From contig JAXDDX010000001.1 in assembly GCA_034670405.1 (NCBI GenBank), positions 3,198,501 to 3,262,500 of the forward strand: DNA of 64,000 nucleotides. The letters run 5' to 3'. This DNA is from Hoplostethus atlanticus. Lineage: Eukaryota; Chordata; Actinopteri; Trachichthyiformes; Trachichthyidae. A program made the position numbers and the translations under genes. Below, piece by piece: positions 50,269 through 62,935 of this stretch. Within the stretch, counting starts at the first letter, position 1, and each line of letters begins with the position of its first letter. A model generated the notes under the pieces. The model searched no databases and was not told the origin of the DNA. It saw only the letters and a list, made by a program, of their open reading frames with translations.

Positions 50269-50287
50269 AGCTGCTAACCAGCACCAA

Positions 50288-52321
50288 GTCATACAAGTTC
50301 TTGTGCTCTTTTTTAAACATGCATACATCAATTTGTAGGGAAGATGGCTGTGCAGTAATTAGTGCTCTTGGGATCAGGGGGGGTGACCTCGCTGTGATCA
50401 TCACTGACAAAACTTGATAAAACATGGCAGGGGAATTACCAGCTCATAAATGTGACTTACAGTATAGCCTATGATAATTATCAAACGAACATCAGCAGGA
50501 TGGCAGCACAAGCGAAATACGAATATGGGTAAACCTAAACTTTGATTGGCTATGAGGTGTTGTGTGCTTGGGCTACATCAGTCACGATAGAGCCACTTCA
50601 TCAATAGCAGGTGTCCATGTTTGATGATGGAGTAGCAAAGAACTTGTCCCAGAGGAGTGGCAGTGAGGAAGCGGAGGAAAGGAGGAGTAGTTAACAAGCT
50701 TTGGCTTGCACCCTGTGTTTCAGTTTGCCTTCCAGAGCTGGAAGGTCAAGGTTCAATCAGCAAGGAAAGGAATGGCCAAGTAGCTCTCTGGTGACGGGGT
50801 GTCCTCAACAGCTTCATCCCGGATCTCATCTATCTGTGGCGCCAGTGCTGGTATCAAGATCATCGTCACCTCATCACCTTACATGTAGCGCTACTTGTTT
50901 TATTGTGGGTAAAACGAAACAGCTCAGAAAACAGGACTTGAAGATGATGAGAATTAGATGCACTATTAGTTAGTTAGTTGTAGTGTTAGCTGTTGCAGTC
51001 TTGACAGGTTTAAGGTTGTTTGTTTGAATATGTCACATATAGAGCACTTAGACAGCTGAGAAAAAGTGTTTTAACCACAGTACACTCCATGTCTCTCAGA
51101 GCTCCAGGAGATGATGAGACCTAATGCTGGCCAGCCTGCTGCCACAGGTCGTATTTACATTGTCATTGGATTGTCAAAGATTGGATTTTATGAGATCACT
51201 GCTATATGCCCACACTATTAAGTCTCCTTTGGCTGTATTATATCTGGTGTCTGGTCTCCCTTACCAACTCTTTACATTGCTTGTCTGGCCCGGACAGCTC
51301 AGTCGGTAGCGCATGAGAATCTCAGTCTCAGGGTCGTGGGTTTGATCCCCACGTAGTGTCAACTGTAACTTGTAAGTCGCTTTAGATAAAAGCATCATTA
51401 TGATCTGATCCATATCTGGATTTGAAGATCTAATAGCAATGTGAGTCAAACTCAATGTTTCTGTAGCCAGATCTTTCACTTAATGTGCCCTGGCATGGTT
51501 TGATAAAGCTCACATTGAAACAACTGTAACCATAGCCAATGAATGTTGATCATGACACTAGGTATGCTCACCGTCGCCAGAATTCAGATACATCTATACA
51601 GCATCATGTTCTTTATCATATGAAAGTGCAACACTGCAGCCTACCACAAGGTTTTCCATTCCTGATAATTTACTGTAATACTAGTAGATTAAATAGATCA
51701 CATTCAGTCACCAGTTCATCTCCAGTGCTTTACCAAGGTAACAATCCTGCTCAGTGGAGGAATAGCTGCCCCATAAAACTATATTCATCATACAAGCTTC
51801 AGGGTGTTTTGTTTACTCTCAGGTGTTCACTGTTCAGAACACATACAGAGCTATAAATCAATCAGGGACAGAAGACCAAATCCATGTCAGTACAACCATG
51901 CCTTTATTAAATCAGCACAACACCAGATAGACCTGATATCATTTGGCAAAGTTGTATCACCTGAAGAGAATTAAACATCTACAGTGTTAAATGTCTAGGA
52001 ATTTGTCTTGGTGGCACTGGGGCATATTGTGGACATTGACTGCTCACAGTACTGTTCCTTTATATCTCAAATACTAACTTGAGCGAACTAAGTAGCTGAA
52101 AGTAAACAGGACACATTATTGAGTTTGGCTAATGCCTTTTATTATGTTACTGATAACAATTTTGATGAGATAACTAGTAACACAACATTTTTAAAAGAAC
52201 CTACCCAACCCTGATAAAACGTTTGGCCTATATTTTGATGTAAAAAGAAACATTTTATATAAGCAATATAATATATAATTCACAGAGTACTACGCACAAA
52301 AGCAGTAGATGTATATAAATA
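50288..52321. other. Intergenic; SINE remnant only
   Basis: No coding exon recognised apart from the SINE at 51288. Confidence 0.5.
51288..51412 (+). mobile_element. tRNA-Lys-derived SINE or tRNA pseudogene with SINE tail
   Basis: 51288-51360 is 73 bases long and aligns with a vertebrate tRNA-Lys (A box AGCTCAGTCGG, B box GGTTTGATCCC, anticodon stem TGAGA/TCTCA). The acceptor stem no longer pairs, and the loop now reads CTC in the anticodon position. The following GTAAGTCGCTTTAGATAAAAGC is the tail core seen in many fish SINEs. Confidence 0.7.
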
Positions 52322-52327
52322 TTTATT
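52322..52327 (-). terminator. Candidate polyadenylation signal of the GPCR gene
   Basis: AATAAA on the minus strand, about 70 bases after the stop codon at 52396-52398. Confidence 0.45.
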
Positions 52328-52395
52328 TTAAAATCCCTAAATTCTACCAGGTCTTTAACTGATGCCTTGGTGAACTGATTTCTGGTCAGCGGATT

Positions 52396-53590
52396 CTAGA
52401 AACTGTCTGAGGTGGTGGTGATGACCTGTGGGTGCACCCTGTTCCTGTTACAGTTGAAGAGCCAGGCTGCCCTCCTGTGGCGGTAGCGCTTGGACAGTAG
52501 CACATAGAGCACCGGGTTAACACAGGGGTGAAGGTACTGGAGCACAGTACAGATGAAATAGAACATCTCCCAAGCCTGGCCGTGGCGATACAGCCCCATG
52601 TACACACACAATTCCAGCACGTAGCCAGGCAGCCAGCACATGGAGAAGGTAGCCGCAGCCAAGAACACCATGACGGAGGCACGGCGAGTATTTCTGGTAC
52701 TGGCCACAGACATAACGGGGCTCTTGTGGAGAAACAGAGCCAGGCGGACATAGTTGAAGGCGATGACCAGCATTGGAACAAAATAGTAGAGCACAAACTG
52801 GCTCAGGACCACTTGGTAGTGGTGCTCATGGATGGTTGGGAGGCAGAAGGTGAAGTTTGCCAGACTTGGGCCCAGGCTCTCCTTGGTGGCGAACATGCGC
52901 AGTGGCAGGCTGATGAAGAAGCTGAGGGCCCAGACCAGGATGAACATGAGAATGACCAGGTCCATGGTAGGCGGTTGGTACGGGTTGGTGATAATCATGG
53001 CACGGGTCACGGACACAGCACACAGAGAATAGGTGCTGGCTGCCAGACTGAAGGCCAGGAGGAACTGGTAGACCTTACAGGAGGTGTCGCCCAGAGGCCA
53101 GGAGTAGCTGACGGCAGAGTGCAGGGTGAAGGGGATGAGCAGCAAGGTGAGGAAGTCAGCCAGAGTCATGCTGAGCAGGAGGATGTCTAGGCGGTTTTTA
53201 CGCAGGGTGTTGTACTTGGCGAACAGAGAGAAGACCAGCAGGTTGGCGCAGAACCCAATGCCCAGGATCACTCCGCAGGTACAGGCAAAGATCACACCGT
53301 AAGTGTTGGGAACAGCCTGGATCACATAAACCCAAACTCACATTATGGCAGGTGTGACAATACTTTTGTTTTCTATCTGACTAATAAAACAACAACGTTA
53401 TGTATATTAGCAAAGAAACAATGTCATTGATTAGTATTTTGAGACATTACTGACAACTAGACTGACTTCTCATTTATACTGTTGTAAACTGATACTGATA
53501 CTAGAATTGTGTACTTGTTTTCTAACACTAAACAGCAGATATGTAATACTTAAATGTAACAACCTTCCATAGATTTGACATACTCACCAT
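52396..53590 (-). CDS. Orphan class-A G protein-coupled receptor (galanin/allatostatin-receptor-like)
   Basis: Seven-helix receptor of the plasma membrane. The large exon, 53316-52396, has no usable ATG at its 5' side: the frame opens after an in-frame TGA with a GTG. A donor, ATG|GTGAGT at 53590-53581, and an acceptor, ATCCAG|GCT at 53316, fit in phase 0, so the start codon would be the last three bases of exon 1 and the product MAVPNTYGVIFACTCG..., 307 residues; an in-frame TGA lies just upstream of that ATG. Helices: TM1 (GVILGIGFCANLLVF), TM2 (MTLADFLTLLLIPF), TM3 with disulfide Cys in TSCKVYQ, ECL2 NFTFC, TM6 CWLPGY, TM7 NPVLYVLL. The DRY motif is replaced by TRA (SVTRAMIITNPY). The amino terminus before TM1 is very short. 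Ligand unknown; I do not recognise the exact orthologue. Confidence 0.8.
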
Positions 53591-55298
53591 TATCTTTCTT
53601 CAATGCCGTATCTTTACAGTATACTATCCTCAAATGGTGAACTGGAGTATTCTCTTTTAATGGCGTGTCCTTCATCCATCCTGTTAAACTTCATAAGAGA
53701 ATGGAGAGGTCTCAGCCTCTCAGGATTCATTGAAACTGTGATTGCTGAATGTGGAGGGAAGAAAGGCAAACATCACTTTGGTCAAATTGATTCTGGTTGA
53801 CTGGGTTTAAAGAGAAAGGGCCTCTACCCAGCGGTTCAGACAGATGTATAACCGTGATCTACACTTTAGTTTTTAATTTTAAGATGTATCTGTATTGTTA
53901 ATAATATCTGCAATAAGCATTTTGTTGTTGTTTCTTTTGATATATAAGCTTAATTTGTGTGGTTTAGTGTTTTGTATTAGTACTGTATATAGTGTGTCTT
54001 GTTTCCTATTAAAGGAAGCTTTGCTGAGAAACCCTGTTACACACTCATACAGTTACACACCTTCACACACACCTTATCTGTGTGTATGAGCCTTTTTGGG
54101 ACTACTAGAAACACCTTGTGGACACTTGTGTAATAGGTGTTACTAAACTTTTCTGATCTGTCACATTCATAGTAACAATTGCCCATCTCTCTGGAGATGG
54201 TGAGTGGGATGTGTTCATACTGCATGAAGAGTATATTTCAAAATCAGCACCCTTCACCACCACCAGGATGGATACTCTCCAAAGAAAAATGACGATCCAT
54301 TGATTGCGTTCCTTGCGTCTCCCCTTCTCCAGCGCTGTTAATGCCTCTCCCTTTGTTAGATTGATTTATTTGGTGTGAGCTGCAGGCTTCTTATGGCGGC
54401 TTTATCTGGCTATTCCACAACATTTATGACCCTGTGTCAGCTAATGGCCCACACCACTGCTCTTAGCACAGGATATAGCTGACACTGATGCATTTGCTTT
54501 CCCCTGCCATTACCATGTCTGTACCGTTCGGTTAGTGGCTGTTAAAAACGCCACGTGTTCTCAAGTGTGACATTAACAGCCTCATTCTGTTCTGTCCATA
54601 CAGAAAAGTCAACAGAAACATGAATGATTTTTTTCCCCCTCATTCACCACGTTTACACCAAAGAGAAAATCTAATTCCCTTCAACCCAGTTATTCTTCCG
54701 AGCGCTTCTGTGTGATATTCTTTTGATCCCCAAAGCAGAAACCGTCACCCCCTCCAGGAAGGTCAGAGGGCAGATACACAACAGTGGCTGGATACTTGCT
54801 GTGATAGGGTATTGAAGGTTGAAGGACACTCTTCCTACTCACTAAGCCACCCTGCTGCCAGTTTTGTTTAATTTTTTCTTTGTTCTTGTCTCTGACATGA
54901 TCGTTGTAAGTGTAACAGGTATAGTGGCAGGGCACTGTGGCTCGGAGCCTTGCACTCTGTTCTATTGGTTGCTTGTAACATTGGTCATCTGGAAATTGAA
55001 GCTTTTTCTACTGTTGTGCTCATTGTTAGTCTTATTATTATTTCTGTGGCCCAGATAGAAAAAAAGATGTTGTACATGTAATTTAGTAATTTTAGGAATT
55101 ACTAACGCCATCACCATTTTGGTTCTTCATAAAGAGGAAAGTACAGTATAGTGGTCACATTCGTCTACTGTGTCCCTCCTATACATCTACACATTAATCA
55201 CCCTAATTCATTTTAGTACATTATTTTACTTACAATGTTGTAAGAAATACAGAGAAACTGCATTGAGAGTGTTACCAAAATACCTTCAGTCAGTCAGT
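53591..55298. other. GPCR upstream region and intergenic DNA
   Basis: No coding exon recognised. The receptor promoter should lie in the first part. Confidence 0.5.
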
Positions 55299-55416
55299 GG
55301 TCCCATGTAGCTCAGTGGATAGAGCAGGGGCCACGGGTTCAATTCTCACTGGGGTCATCCATGTTAAAAATGTATACATTCTGTAAGGCACTATGGATAA
55401 TGTCCATCAAATGACA
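55299..55416 (+). mobile_element. tRNA-derived SINE
   Basis: Head with GTAGCTCAGTGGATAGAGCA (A box) and GGGTTCAATTCTC (B box), then AAAATGTATACATTCTGTAAGG and a tail ACTATGGATAATGTCCATCAA similar to the fish SINE tail. The middle of the tRNA part is deleted. Confidence 0.7.
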
Positions 55417-56302
55417 TCGGGCTAGTAAACAAAGGCACCACAAATCAATTATTTCTAATGGCTACATTTTTAATGTTTGATTATTTGGAAACATGTACAG
55501 TATGCCCTCAGTGCAAGTGAAGAACACTAAATAAGTCGGAGAGCCCCTGACTTGGGCTTGTTCTATAAAAATAAACTATAAAACTGTAAAATGATGAGTG
55601 GGTTTGATGAAGCATCCAATAAGTTACAAGTCCATGAGGGATCAAAGGTGGGAAAAGAAAGTGTGATCATCAAACAGAAACATCTAATCAAAAATCAACC
55701 ACAAGAGAACATGTACAGGATATAACTAAAGTGCATTATGAAATTTAGTCAGCAGCACCATGATACATTCACAAAATAAATATACACTTTTAAAACATGA
55801 AATAAATTAGGGCAGAACAGTTCTTATGGATGTATTCAGTGAACAGTTCATCATGATTGGATGTCCACAATAGTCAATACATGAAGAGCCAACCAAATAG
55901 TAGACCACTCAGCATCCCAATTTCTGTGAAGTTACACTATGTACAGACAATAAATATTTCCTTCCTAAGCTCTACTTGTGCACAAAATCGGTTAGAGATT
56001 AAACCATATGGCATTGTTTTGAAGTAAATCAGGGTTATAGAGGCTTATAGATTGCCCAAATAAATATGGATCTAAAAACATGTAATGATGATAGTTCATC
56101 ATAAAAAAAAACTCCAGGAAGTATGAAATTGTATTTAAACACAAAAATACAAACATAGCAGATTATAATTACACAAGCAAAGCCCCAAGGCCATAATATG
56201 AAGTGACTGAGTCCGCCGTGGGTCGAGTCTCTCAGACCTCAGTCATGCTGAACCGGTATCAGTGTCTTAGTGCAGCACCACCCGAAGGCCATTTGGAGTC
56301 TT
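55417..56302 (-). other. pthlh: Probable pthlh 3' UTR
   Basis: AT-rich, non-coding, directly downstream of the pthlh stop codon. A variant signal ATTAAA on the minus strand lies at 55469-55474; no AATAAA was seen on that strand in this interval. Confidence 0.35.
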
Positions 56303-57505
56303 TCAACCAGGATACTGTGTCCTTTGTAACTCCATTGTTGTGACAGAGCGTGCCCTTCTCCGCTTCTTGTCGCTCTCCCTCCTCCGCCCTAACCTCACCT
56401 TTTTTTTCCTCTTCATAAGAGAATGGTCCTTATAGGCCAGGTCCTTGTTGGTCTCCTGGGGCAGGTTAGTCCCCTCCCTGTCCAGCCTGAACCTGAGGGG
56501 GAGGTTCTTGGTGCCTCCCGGGGGCTTCGGGTGAAGGGCACTCCCACTGAAGGTGTGGCTAGTCGTTCTGCTCTGGAGGGGCGGAGCTCGCTCGTCAGCT
56601 GTGTGCACCTCCTCCAGCAGCTCCTGCAGCCACATGCGACGCTTGAACTCCTGCAGGGAGCGCCCCTTGTCATGCATCAGCTGGGCATGGCTCACTGACC
56701 TCCTCCTACAAGCATGGAGGAGAGGAGTCATAGGTCATAGTCAGATCTATATGTAGTAAAAATAGAAAGAAGGCTGTATTAAAGCTTCACTTTGGTGACT
56801 AGATACTAGCACCCTATTACAGCACCATGCATGCTGAGGGCAGTTAGGGTAGGCATTTCACTTTTCTATTAAAATGCCAATGAAAGAGCTTTTTGTGCAA
56901 ATCAAATACCAATAGCAAATTTCTGAATCAATACCCAGAAAAGACACACATATGCATTTGTTGTTCATATGACTTTCTTGTAATATTTTATGTGACACCA
57001 CAGTGTAGAGATTGTGGCTGGAACTGTTTTAGAGCTACTGAAATTCAAGGTCATGTTCCAGAAAACCTGAGTACAGTAGGTGGCAGCATAAACAAGTTTT
57101 CTGGGAGCCAACAGTCGTCTGGACTCAAGAACCCATAAAACCAACACTGAGACTGAACAACATTGATATGTTTTGTGTCACTTTCTTACATCTAAACTCA
57201 AAGGCAGTGGTTGTGTGCTCTAAATGTAAACAAGAATCTTTCAACAATTTTGCTCCCATGTTTAAGTGTTTGCTTGTCCCTCATTTACAAAGCTCAACAT
57301 TATATAACTTAAAGATCCATTCATTCTTTTCCCATTATTTTGCAGGGATGAGTTTGAAAGAGAATAACAGGCAACAAATATAACTAAAAAAAGTAACTCA
57401 CGTTCTGCTACTAAGTGCATCAATTGGCCTCCCATAGAGAGTCACAGGGGAGCACAGCAAGAACACAGCAAGACTCCACTGATGGAGCATGGCTATAGAG
57501 CACAT
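56303..57505 (-). CDS. pthlh: Parathyroid hormone-related protein precursor
   Basis: Secreted paracrine hormone that acts on the PTH1R-type receptor in cartilage, bone and calcium control. Two coding exons: 57505-57402 and 56705-56303, joined through a donor at 57401 (AAC|GTGAGT) and an acceptor TTGTAG at 56706, in phase, giving 168 residues. The first exon encodes the signal peptide (MLHQWSLAVFLLCSPVTLYG) and the short propeptide. The second begins with the dibasic cleavage site RR and the mature start SVSHAQLMHDKGRSLQEFKR, which contains the receptor-activating region. Then come the mid-region (NLPLRFRLDREGTNLPQETNK) and the basic nuclear/nucleolar signal (KRKKKVRLGRRR, KKRRRARS). The acceptor of the first coding exon, TTCTGCAG, ends at 57521, so at least one non-coding exon lies further upstream. 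Paralogue (a or b) unresolved. Confidence 0.95.
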
Positions 57506-58329
57506 CCTGGAGCCAAAGGTCTGCAGAATACAAGAAACATTATTCTAACATTCACTTCAACAGCAAAAATGATCTGCACAAATCGACTTTGTTTTAGATA
57601 GAAATGCTGCTGTTTTACTGGGTTTATGTTGCTAGCAGTGTATTACAACAGCCAACAAATGACTATTACTGAGGATATGAATTCTCCCACCTGGCGTTAC
57701 TTGTGTCAATAAACCATTTAATTAAAATGAAGAAGTGACAGACACTTACATGTGGTAAATCTTCAGAATGAGAATCCAAAAAAATGTTCAGTCCACAAGT
57801 TCTTAAGAGGAGATCCTGTTCAAAAAATAAAAACAATAACAACAATAAAAAAAAAAAGTTTTAAAAATGATACTGCCAAATTGTCATTTTGGCTGCCACT
57901 TTGGCAAATTCAAAAATTCTGTCCAAATCCATTGGTGTGAGGGCAGTCTGGGGAAACCCCCTGTGAGTCTGCTCCATTCAGTTGCCTCCCAACAGTGTGT
58001 GTTGAGCTATTTATTTCTCCCCAACGTCCCAATGAAAACAGAGATAAAGATAGAAAGAGCAGCAACAGCCCATCAGCTACAGTGCTGCTGCACCACTTGG
58101 TCCTGCAGTAATTTCATGGAGAGCACTACTGAAGCATCATGTCTGGTGGCCGGAGCAAGAGAGCTGCGAATGTGTTGAGTCTAGCACGGTGAGCAAACTT
58201 GTGTGTTTGTCTCAGTGAGGCAGAGAGAGAAAGTGGAACTCCTCTTTGGGTGAAGATGCAGGCACTACCTTAGCCCCTACCCATTAAGTCCAGTCCTGAC
58301 ACCCTCCCCACCCCCAACCCCCAACCCCT

Positions 58330-58354
58330 CACACACACACACACACACACACAC
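58330..58354. repeat. (CA)n microsatellite
   Basis: Dinucleotide run about 825 bases upstream of the pthlh start codon. Confidence 0.85.
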
Positions 58355-59552
58355 CTGCAGTCGCAAGAAGGTGGCGCCCATGCAACATTTAAACAGTCAT
58401 ATAACGAGGAGAATACTGAAGAGTAGCTTAGAAACAGCACTCAAAGCTTTTTTAGCTTTACATTCTACGAGCAGTCTGAAATAGATTAAAAGTGTGCTAA
58501 TAGCTGTTCGTAATTGCATCATTTAGAGGTCAGAAATGACAGGTGTGCACCAATGGAGGTAATCATAGGTTACCAAGCTGAGGCTATATAAGGGGAGGGG
58601 CAGGGGTACTCCAAAGTAAACAGCCAGGCCTCACCACTTTCCCAGGGGAGAATGACCATAACCTCAGAGAAACCCAACCCACAGCCTCTCACTGCAGACC
58701 ATTCAATTCCACTCCACTCTGCCTCAGCAAACCAGCTCACCACCGAATGGTTACAGTGGGCGCTGAGGCATCTCCTATATGCAGCTAATAAGGACAGTGG
58801 ATAGTTATGCACTGACGCGGCGCTATACAATACCAATTAAATCTGCCATGTGCTGTATGTTTGGGAATTACATCCAATCCTAAACATTCAACAAACATTC
58901 AGTCATTTTATGGATTTATATTTGTGATGAAAATGCATTAAAGGCAGAGTCGGGAATCAAATATAAGAGGTTACCAAGTCCTCTTTCTCCCTAGTGGGAC
59001 ATAAGGCTGAGGATATAAGGGATATAAGAGCATGCTATATGCAACTACAATAATGAAAATATCTATACTTTGAGTTTTGATTGGTTTAGACAATAAAACG
59101 TATTTTCTTTAGTCTGTTCTGTCCAACCCTTCAATAGTCTGCTGCAGCCTGAAATAAATGTGGTAAAATTGGGGTTTTAATCATGTTTGGACTTTCTCTT
59201 TAATATATTATTGTGAACTTGGTTAAGATGACATCTTTTACTACAAACACAAAATTGTCACGGTTATAAATAATAGCATCAACAATATGACTCATGCTTT
59301 CATTTGGTTCACAGATCCCTTCCAGTAACTTACTGGTAGCACTTTCGCCTACACAGTTCTGAGGTAGTTTGTAAATTATCAAATAATGGATGGTAATTAT
59401 CTTTCCATTGTTTTCATGGTTAAATGTTCATATGGCCCAATTTATTGAAAATCAAGACATCAAAAAAGATTGTTCTTTATGAATAAAAGAAAAATTGAAG
59501 CCTTTGTCAAATTATCTAGTCTGGTAATATATGATTTATATATGTCTGCATA

Positions 59553-59620
59553 GAATTACATAACATTACATTACACTACATTACAGCAGACACTTTTATC
59601 CAAAGCAACTTACAATAACT
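59553..59620 (-). mobile_element. SINE tail remnant
   Basis: On the minus strand it reads GTAAGTTGCTTTGGATAAAAGTGTCTGCTG followed by a run of TAATG units, the tail core and terminal repeat of fish SINEs. No tRNA-like head is visible. Confidence 0.6.
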
Positions 59621-62600
59621 GCATTCAACCAAAAATTGTAAGTGCATCTCGTCCCCAAATAAGCATCTAACAAGCATATATATATACTGTATATAGCTTA
59701 TTGCACTTTTACTTAGCACTGGTTCTGCTCTTACATTCAAGAATTCAAGACCCCCAAAACAATGTTAGTCCTCTTACACCTGTGAAACGTTAGGGTCTTG
59801 AAATAATCATACAGTTAGAAAATGTGTTGGCAACTTTCCTGTTTGGAGCATGTGGTGAGTAAGAGCATGTGGTTTTAGGGTTTATTAAAAGTGGTCTGCT
59901 TTTTATCTGCATGAAGTGTAAACACACTCAAATTAATGATAAGAATTGTATGTTCTCAACAATATGAAATAGGACATGGAGGTTCATAAGGGCCCTCAAT
60001 TGTTGTTAAAGTCAGTTTTAGGCTTTAGCAGCGGGGGGGTTTATGGTCAACATGTCCACAACCGTGTTAAATGGCCTTACAATACTGGGTCATGACCGGT
60101 CAGTTGGAAAACATCGGCATCGCATGAGCAGATTACTGCATTTGGCCAGAATTGCTGCTTCTTTCCACAGTCTCAGGGTCCTCTTTCCTCAAACACCCCA
60201 TCCCTCTCGTATTATCCGTGACCGGACTTGGTTTGGGTGTCTGGAGGTGAGATGTTTCTATTGGGTGCATTTCTTTTATCTCACCGTCTTAAATTTGTAT
60301 TTTTTCTTTTCTTCCTATGTTCTTTAAAAATTATTAATTAATGTATTTATCACTGTTTCTATTCACTTTGCTTGCATTTTTTATCACCGTGCAAAGAAAC
60401 AAAACTAAACTAAACATGTATTCATCCAGCTCATGATGCAGCCCATATTTCCTGTTAGCTCCCTGTAGATTACTTGGTGATTTACGAAATGTTAACTACT
60501 AAGAAAATTAGCTGTTGTTACGTTAACCTGCACATTTATGCCTTTTAGCTGAGTGCATTAAAGTCAAGAAGCATTTGTAATCATTATCAGATTTGATTTG
60601 GTGATGATATAAAGAAACTCCTACACAAGTTACCTTTTAAGTACCTTGTAAGTAAAACTTTCTGCAACAGCAAATCTCTCTTCTCTTCTTTACGGTGAAG
60701 TAAATGTGAATAAATTCTGTATATTTTCCGAGACTAGCTGTTAAGATTGTTTGCATGATGCTTAATAGGGATGAATAGTGTCCGTTCAAAATCCTCCATA
60801 GTTTGCAGTACCTGATTAGCTACGTATACTGTTTTACTGGAGGGAGTAACTTGCATTTATCCCGATGAATAAAACTCATAAATTATTTTCTGTGAGTACT
60901 TATGTAGTGTTGATTAGTAGAATCACTTGAGGCTAAACTGTATGCCCAGTGGGTGGCAAATTACTTAATAGAGGGCTCAGTATTTTACAAGCAGTCATGA
61001 TTCAATTCAGCAAGGGGTCCAGAAGGGGTTTGGGGTTGGGACCAATATATGGCAGACCCCCCCTGCTGTCTCCAAAATTCAGCTTTCTTCTGTTTCCAAC
61101 TGGTCTGCCCCAAACTTCTAACACTTTTACATTCGGTAGGGAAAAAATACCTCATTTGATTCCATTCTGCAAAGACTTTACCTGCAAAAAAAAAATGAAA
61201 AAAAAATCCCATTTCCTGGCAGACAGCAGCATACAGAAGGGGAGCCAGGAAAGCTGCTTTTGATTCATGCTAAATTGCACTCTCAACACAGAACAGTATT
61301 CCTGTCCGTTTTTCATCCTTTTCACACTGCACCTACTTCACATTCACACATACAGAACACATGCACCCACCCACCCCCATTTCAAAGAATTTTCACTCTT
61401 CTGTTCCAAGCCAGCTCATGCTCAAACCGAATCCAGAGAAACACCCTCATTTGATATATAAATTCAGAGTTCAGCATCTATTTTTGGCTGTGTTGTACCC
61501 GTTCCCTGTATTGGCCCACCCTATTATGTCATGTAAAAGCTTTGCTTACAACAACAGTTCCTCCTTTTGTCGTGGTGCTACATGCAGACGCATTATATTC
61601 TTTGCTATGTTCATTGCAATTCTGTCCATGCCAGGAATACACAGGAGTTGATTTCCACACCCAAAGTGAGTGGGTCATTTTAACACTTTGAGACTGTCAG
61701 CATTCACCACGAAACATTACTGTTACATAGCCCTACTTTGCTTTAACTGTGAAGACTATCTTGGCTTTAAATAAAATTTGAACATTACAGTGAAGTTAAA
61801 AAAAGGGAAAAATGTACACTGAAAACATGCAGAACATTTAAAAAACGTGGTCACACTTTTAGTGCAGTTTCTGTTAAACATGACATACAACAAACCTATA
61901 AAGATCTCAGATGTAATCCGTAACCATGTCCACAGCTTTTGCTGCAAAGAACAAAGTCTAAAGTTTACAATGTACTCGATAATGGTCCCTTTATGGCGCA
62001 GCCAGGGTTTTGATAGCTTGACCATTTCTTCACATGAGAACTTTAGTTTTGTTAGCCTGGAAAACCTCACTTGAAAAATGGCTTTTGCAGAGTTACTTTT
62101 CCTCTTAATGGTTTCTTAAGCGTGAGTTATAGGCAGCTTCAGCTAGTTCATTTGAGGTATGCTTCATAATGTCGCATTGTGGGCAGTTGGAAGTCTGTTC
62201 TGCTAATCATTCACACCTACCAATCATAACTGTCATCTCTGGAATGCTCTTTATTCCACTTTACCTTCCCCCATTTCAACTATTTCAACAGCTCTGCTAC
62301 TGAGGCAAAATTGTATTCATCAAAATTAAAGGGGAGATGTTGAAATTGATGCACGCTGTTTTCTTTTCGGTTGGTGGTTCATCGGTGCTAAAGAATCTGT
62401 CACCTGTTTCAAGATCGTATTTTGCTATATTAAATCTGGACACTTGACAATGAAATGAAATCAATGCTTGAAAGCTCCTAATAAAATGTACTTTGGGATA
62501 CAGCAAAGAAAATGTGCTAAATATACATAAAGGCCCAATCTGTGATTACAGTACTGCCCCCCCTGTTGAAATGCTGTTACCCCACGACTGGCTTTGTTTA

Positions 62601-62739
62601 AACAGTGATTTACTGGATGAAAGAATATTTTATTCTGAAATCTGTTGTCTGAGTTTTGGATGCAAGGACTGAAAGTACGTGATCACTAAACATGACTTTT
62701 ACATGTACGGAGGGAGAAAAAGCATTACAGACTCTATCA

Positions 62740-62935
62740 CTCACCCCTGCCATTCATCTTGTACTTATACACTTTATATATACTCTTTTTTGTATATATA
62801 TTTGTTTTTATTGTATTATTGTACTTATTGTTTGATTCTTTTGCACTGTAAGACTTGTAACTAAGCATTTCACTGTATAGAACACACCTGCTATATTCAC
62901 TACATGTGACAAATAAACTTGACTTGACTTGATTA
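62740..62935 (+). mobile_element. L2-type LINE 3' end
   Basis: Contains AACTAAGCATTTCACTGT and ATGTGACAAATAAACTTGACT with terminal GACTT repeats, the same type of end as the elements at 42790 and 47757 but clearly a different subfamily. No coding part remains. Confidence 0.6.

Noticed and set aside
51288..51360. Functional tRNA gene
   Set aside because: The acceptor stem does not pair, no T-run terminator follows at the right distance, and a SINE tail core is attached.
52528..53190. 220-codon plus-strand frame
   Set aside because: It is antisense to the GPCR exon; its composition reflects the complementary strand, with no known domain.
55311..55370. tRNA gene beginning GTAGCTCAGTGG
   Set aside because: The anticodon arm region is deleted, and the sequence continues into a SINE body and tail.
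58580..58600. TATATAAGG, a possible TATA box
   Set aside because: It faces the plus strand, and no plus-strand gene follows in the window. The minus-strand reading could serve pthlh, but no start site supports this.
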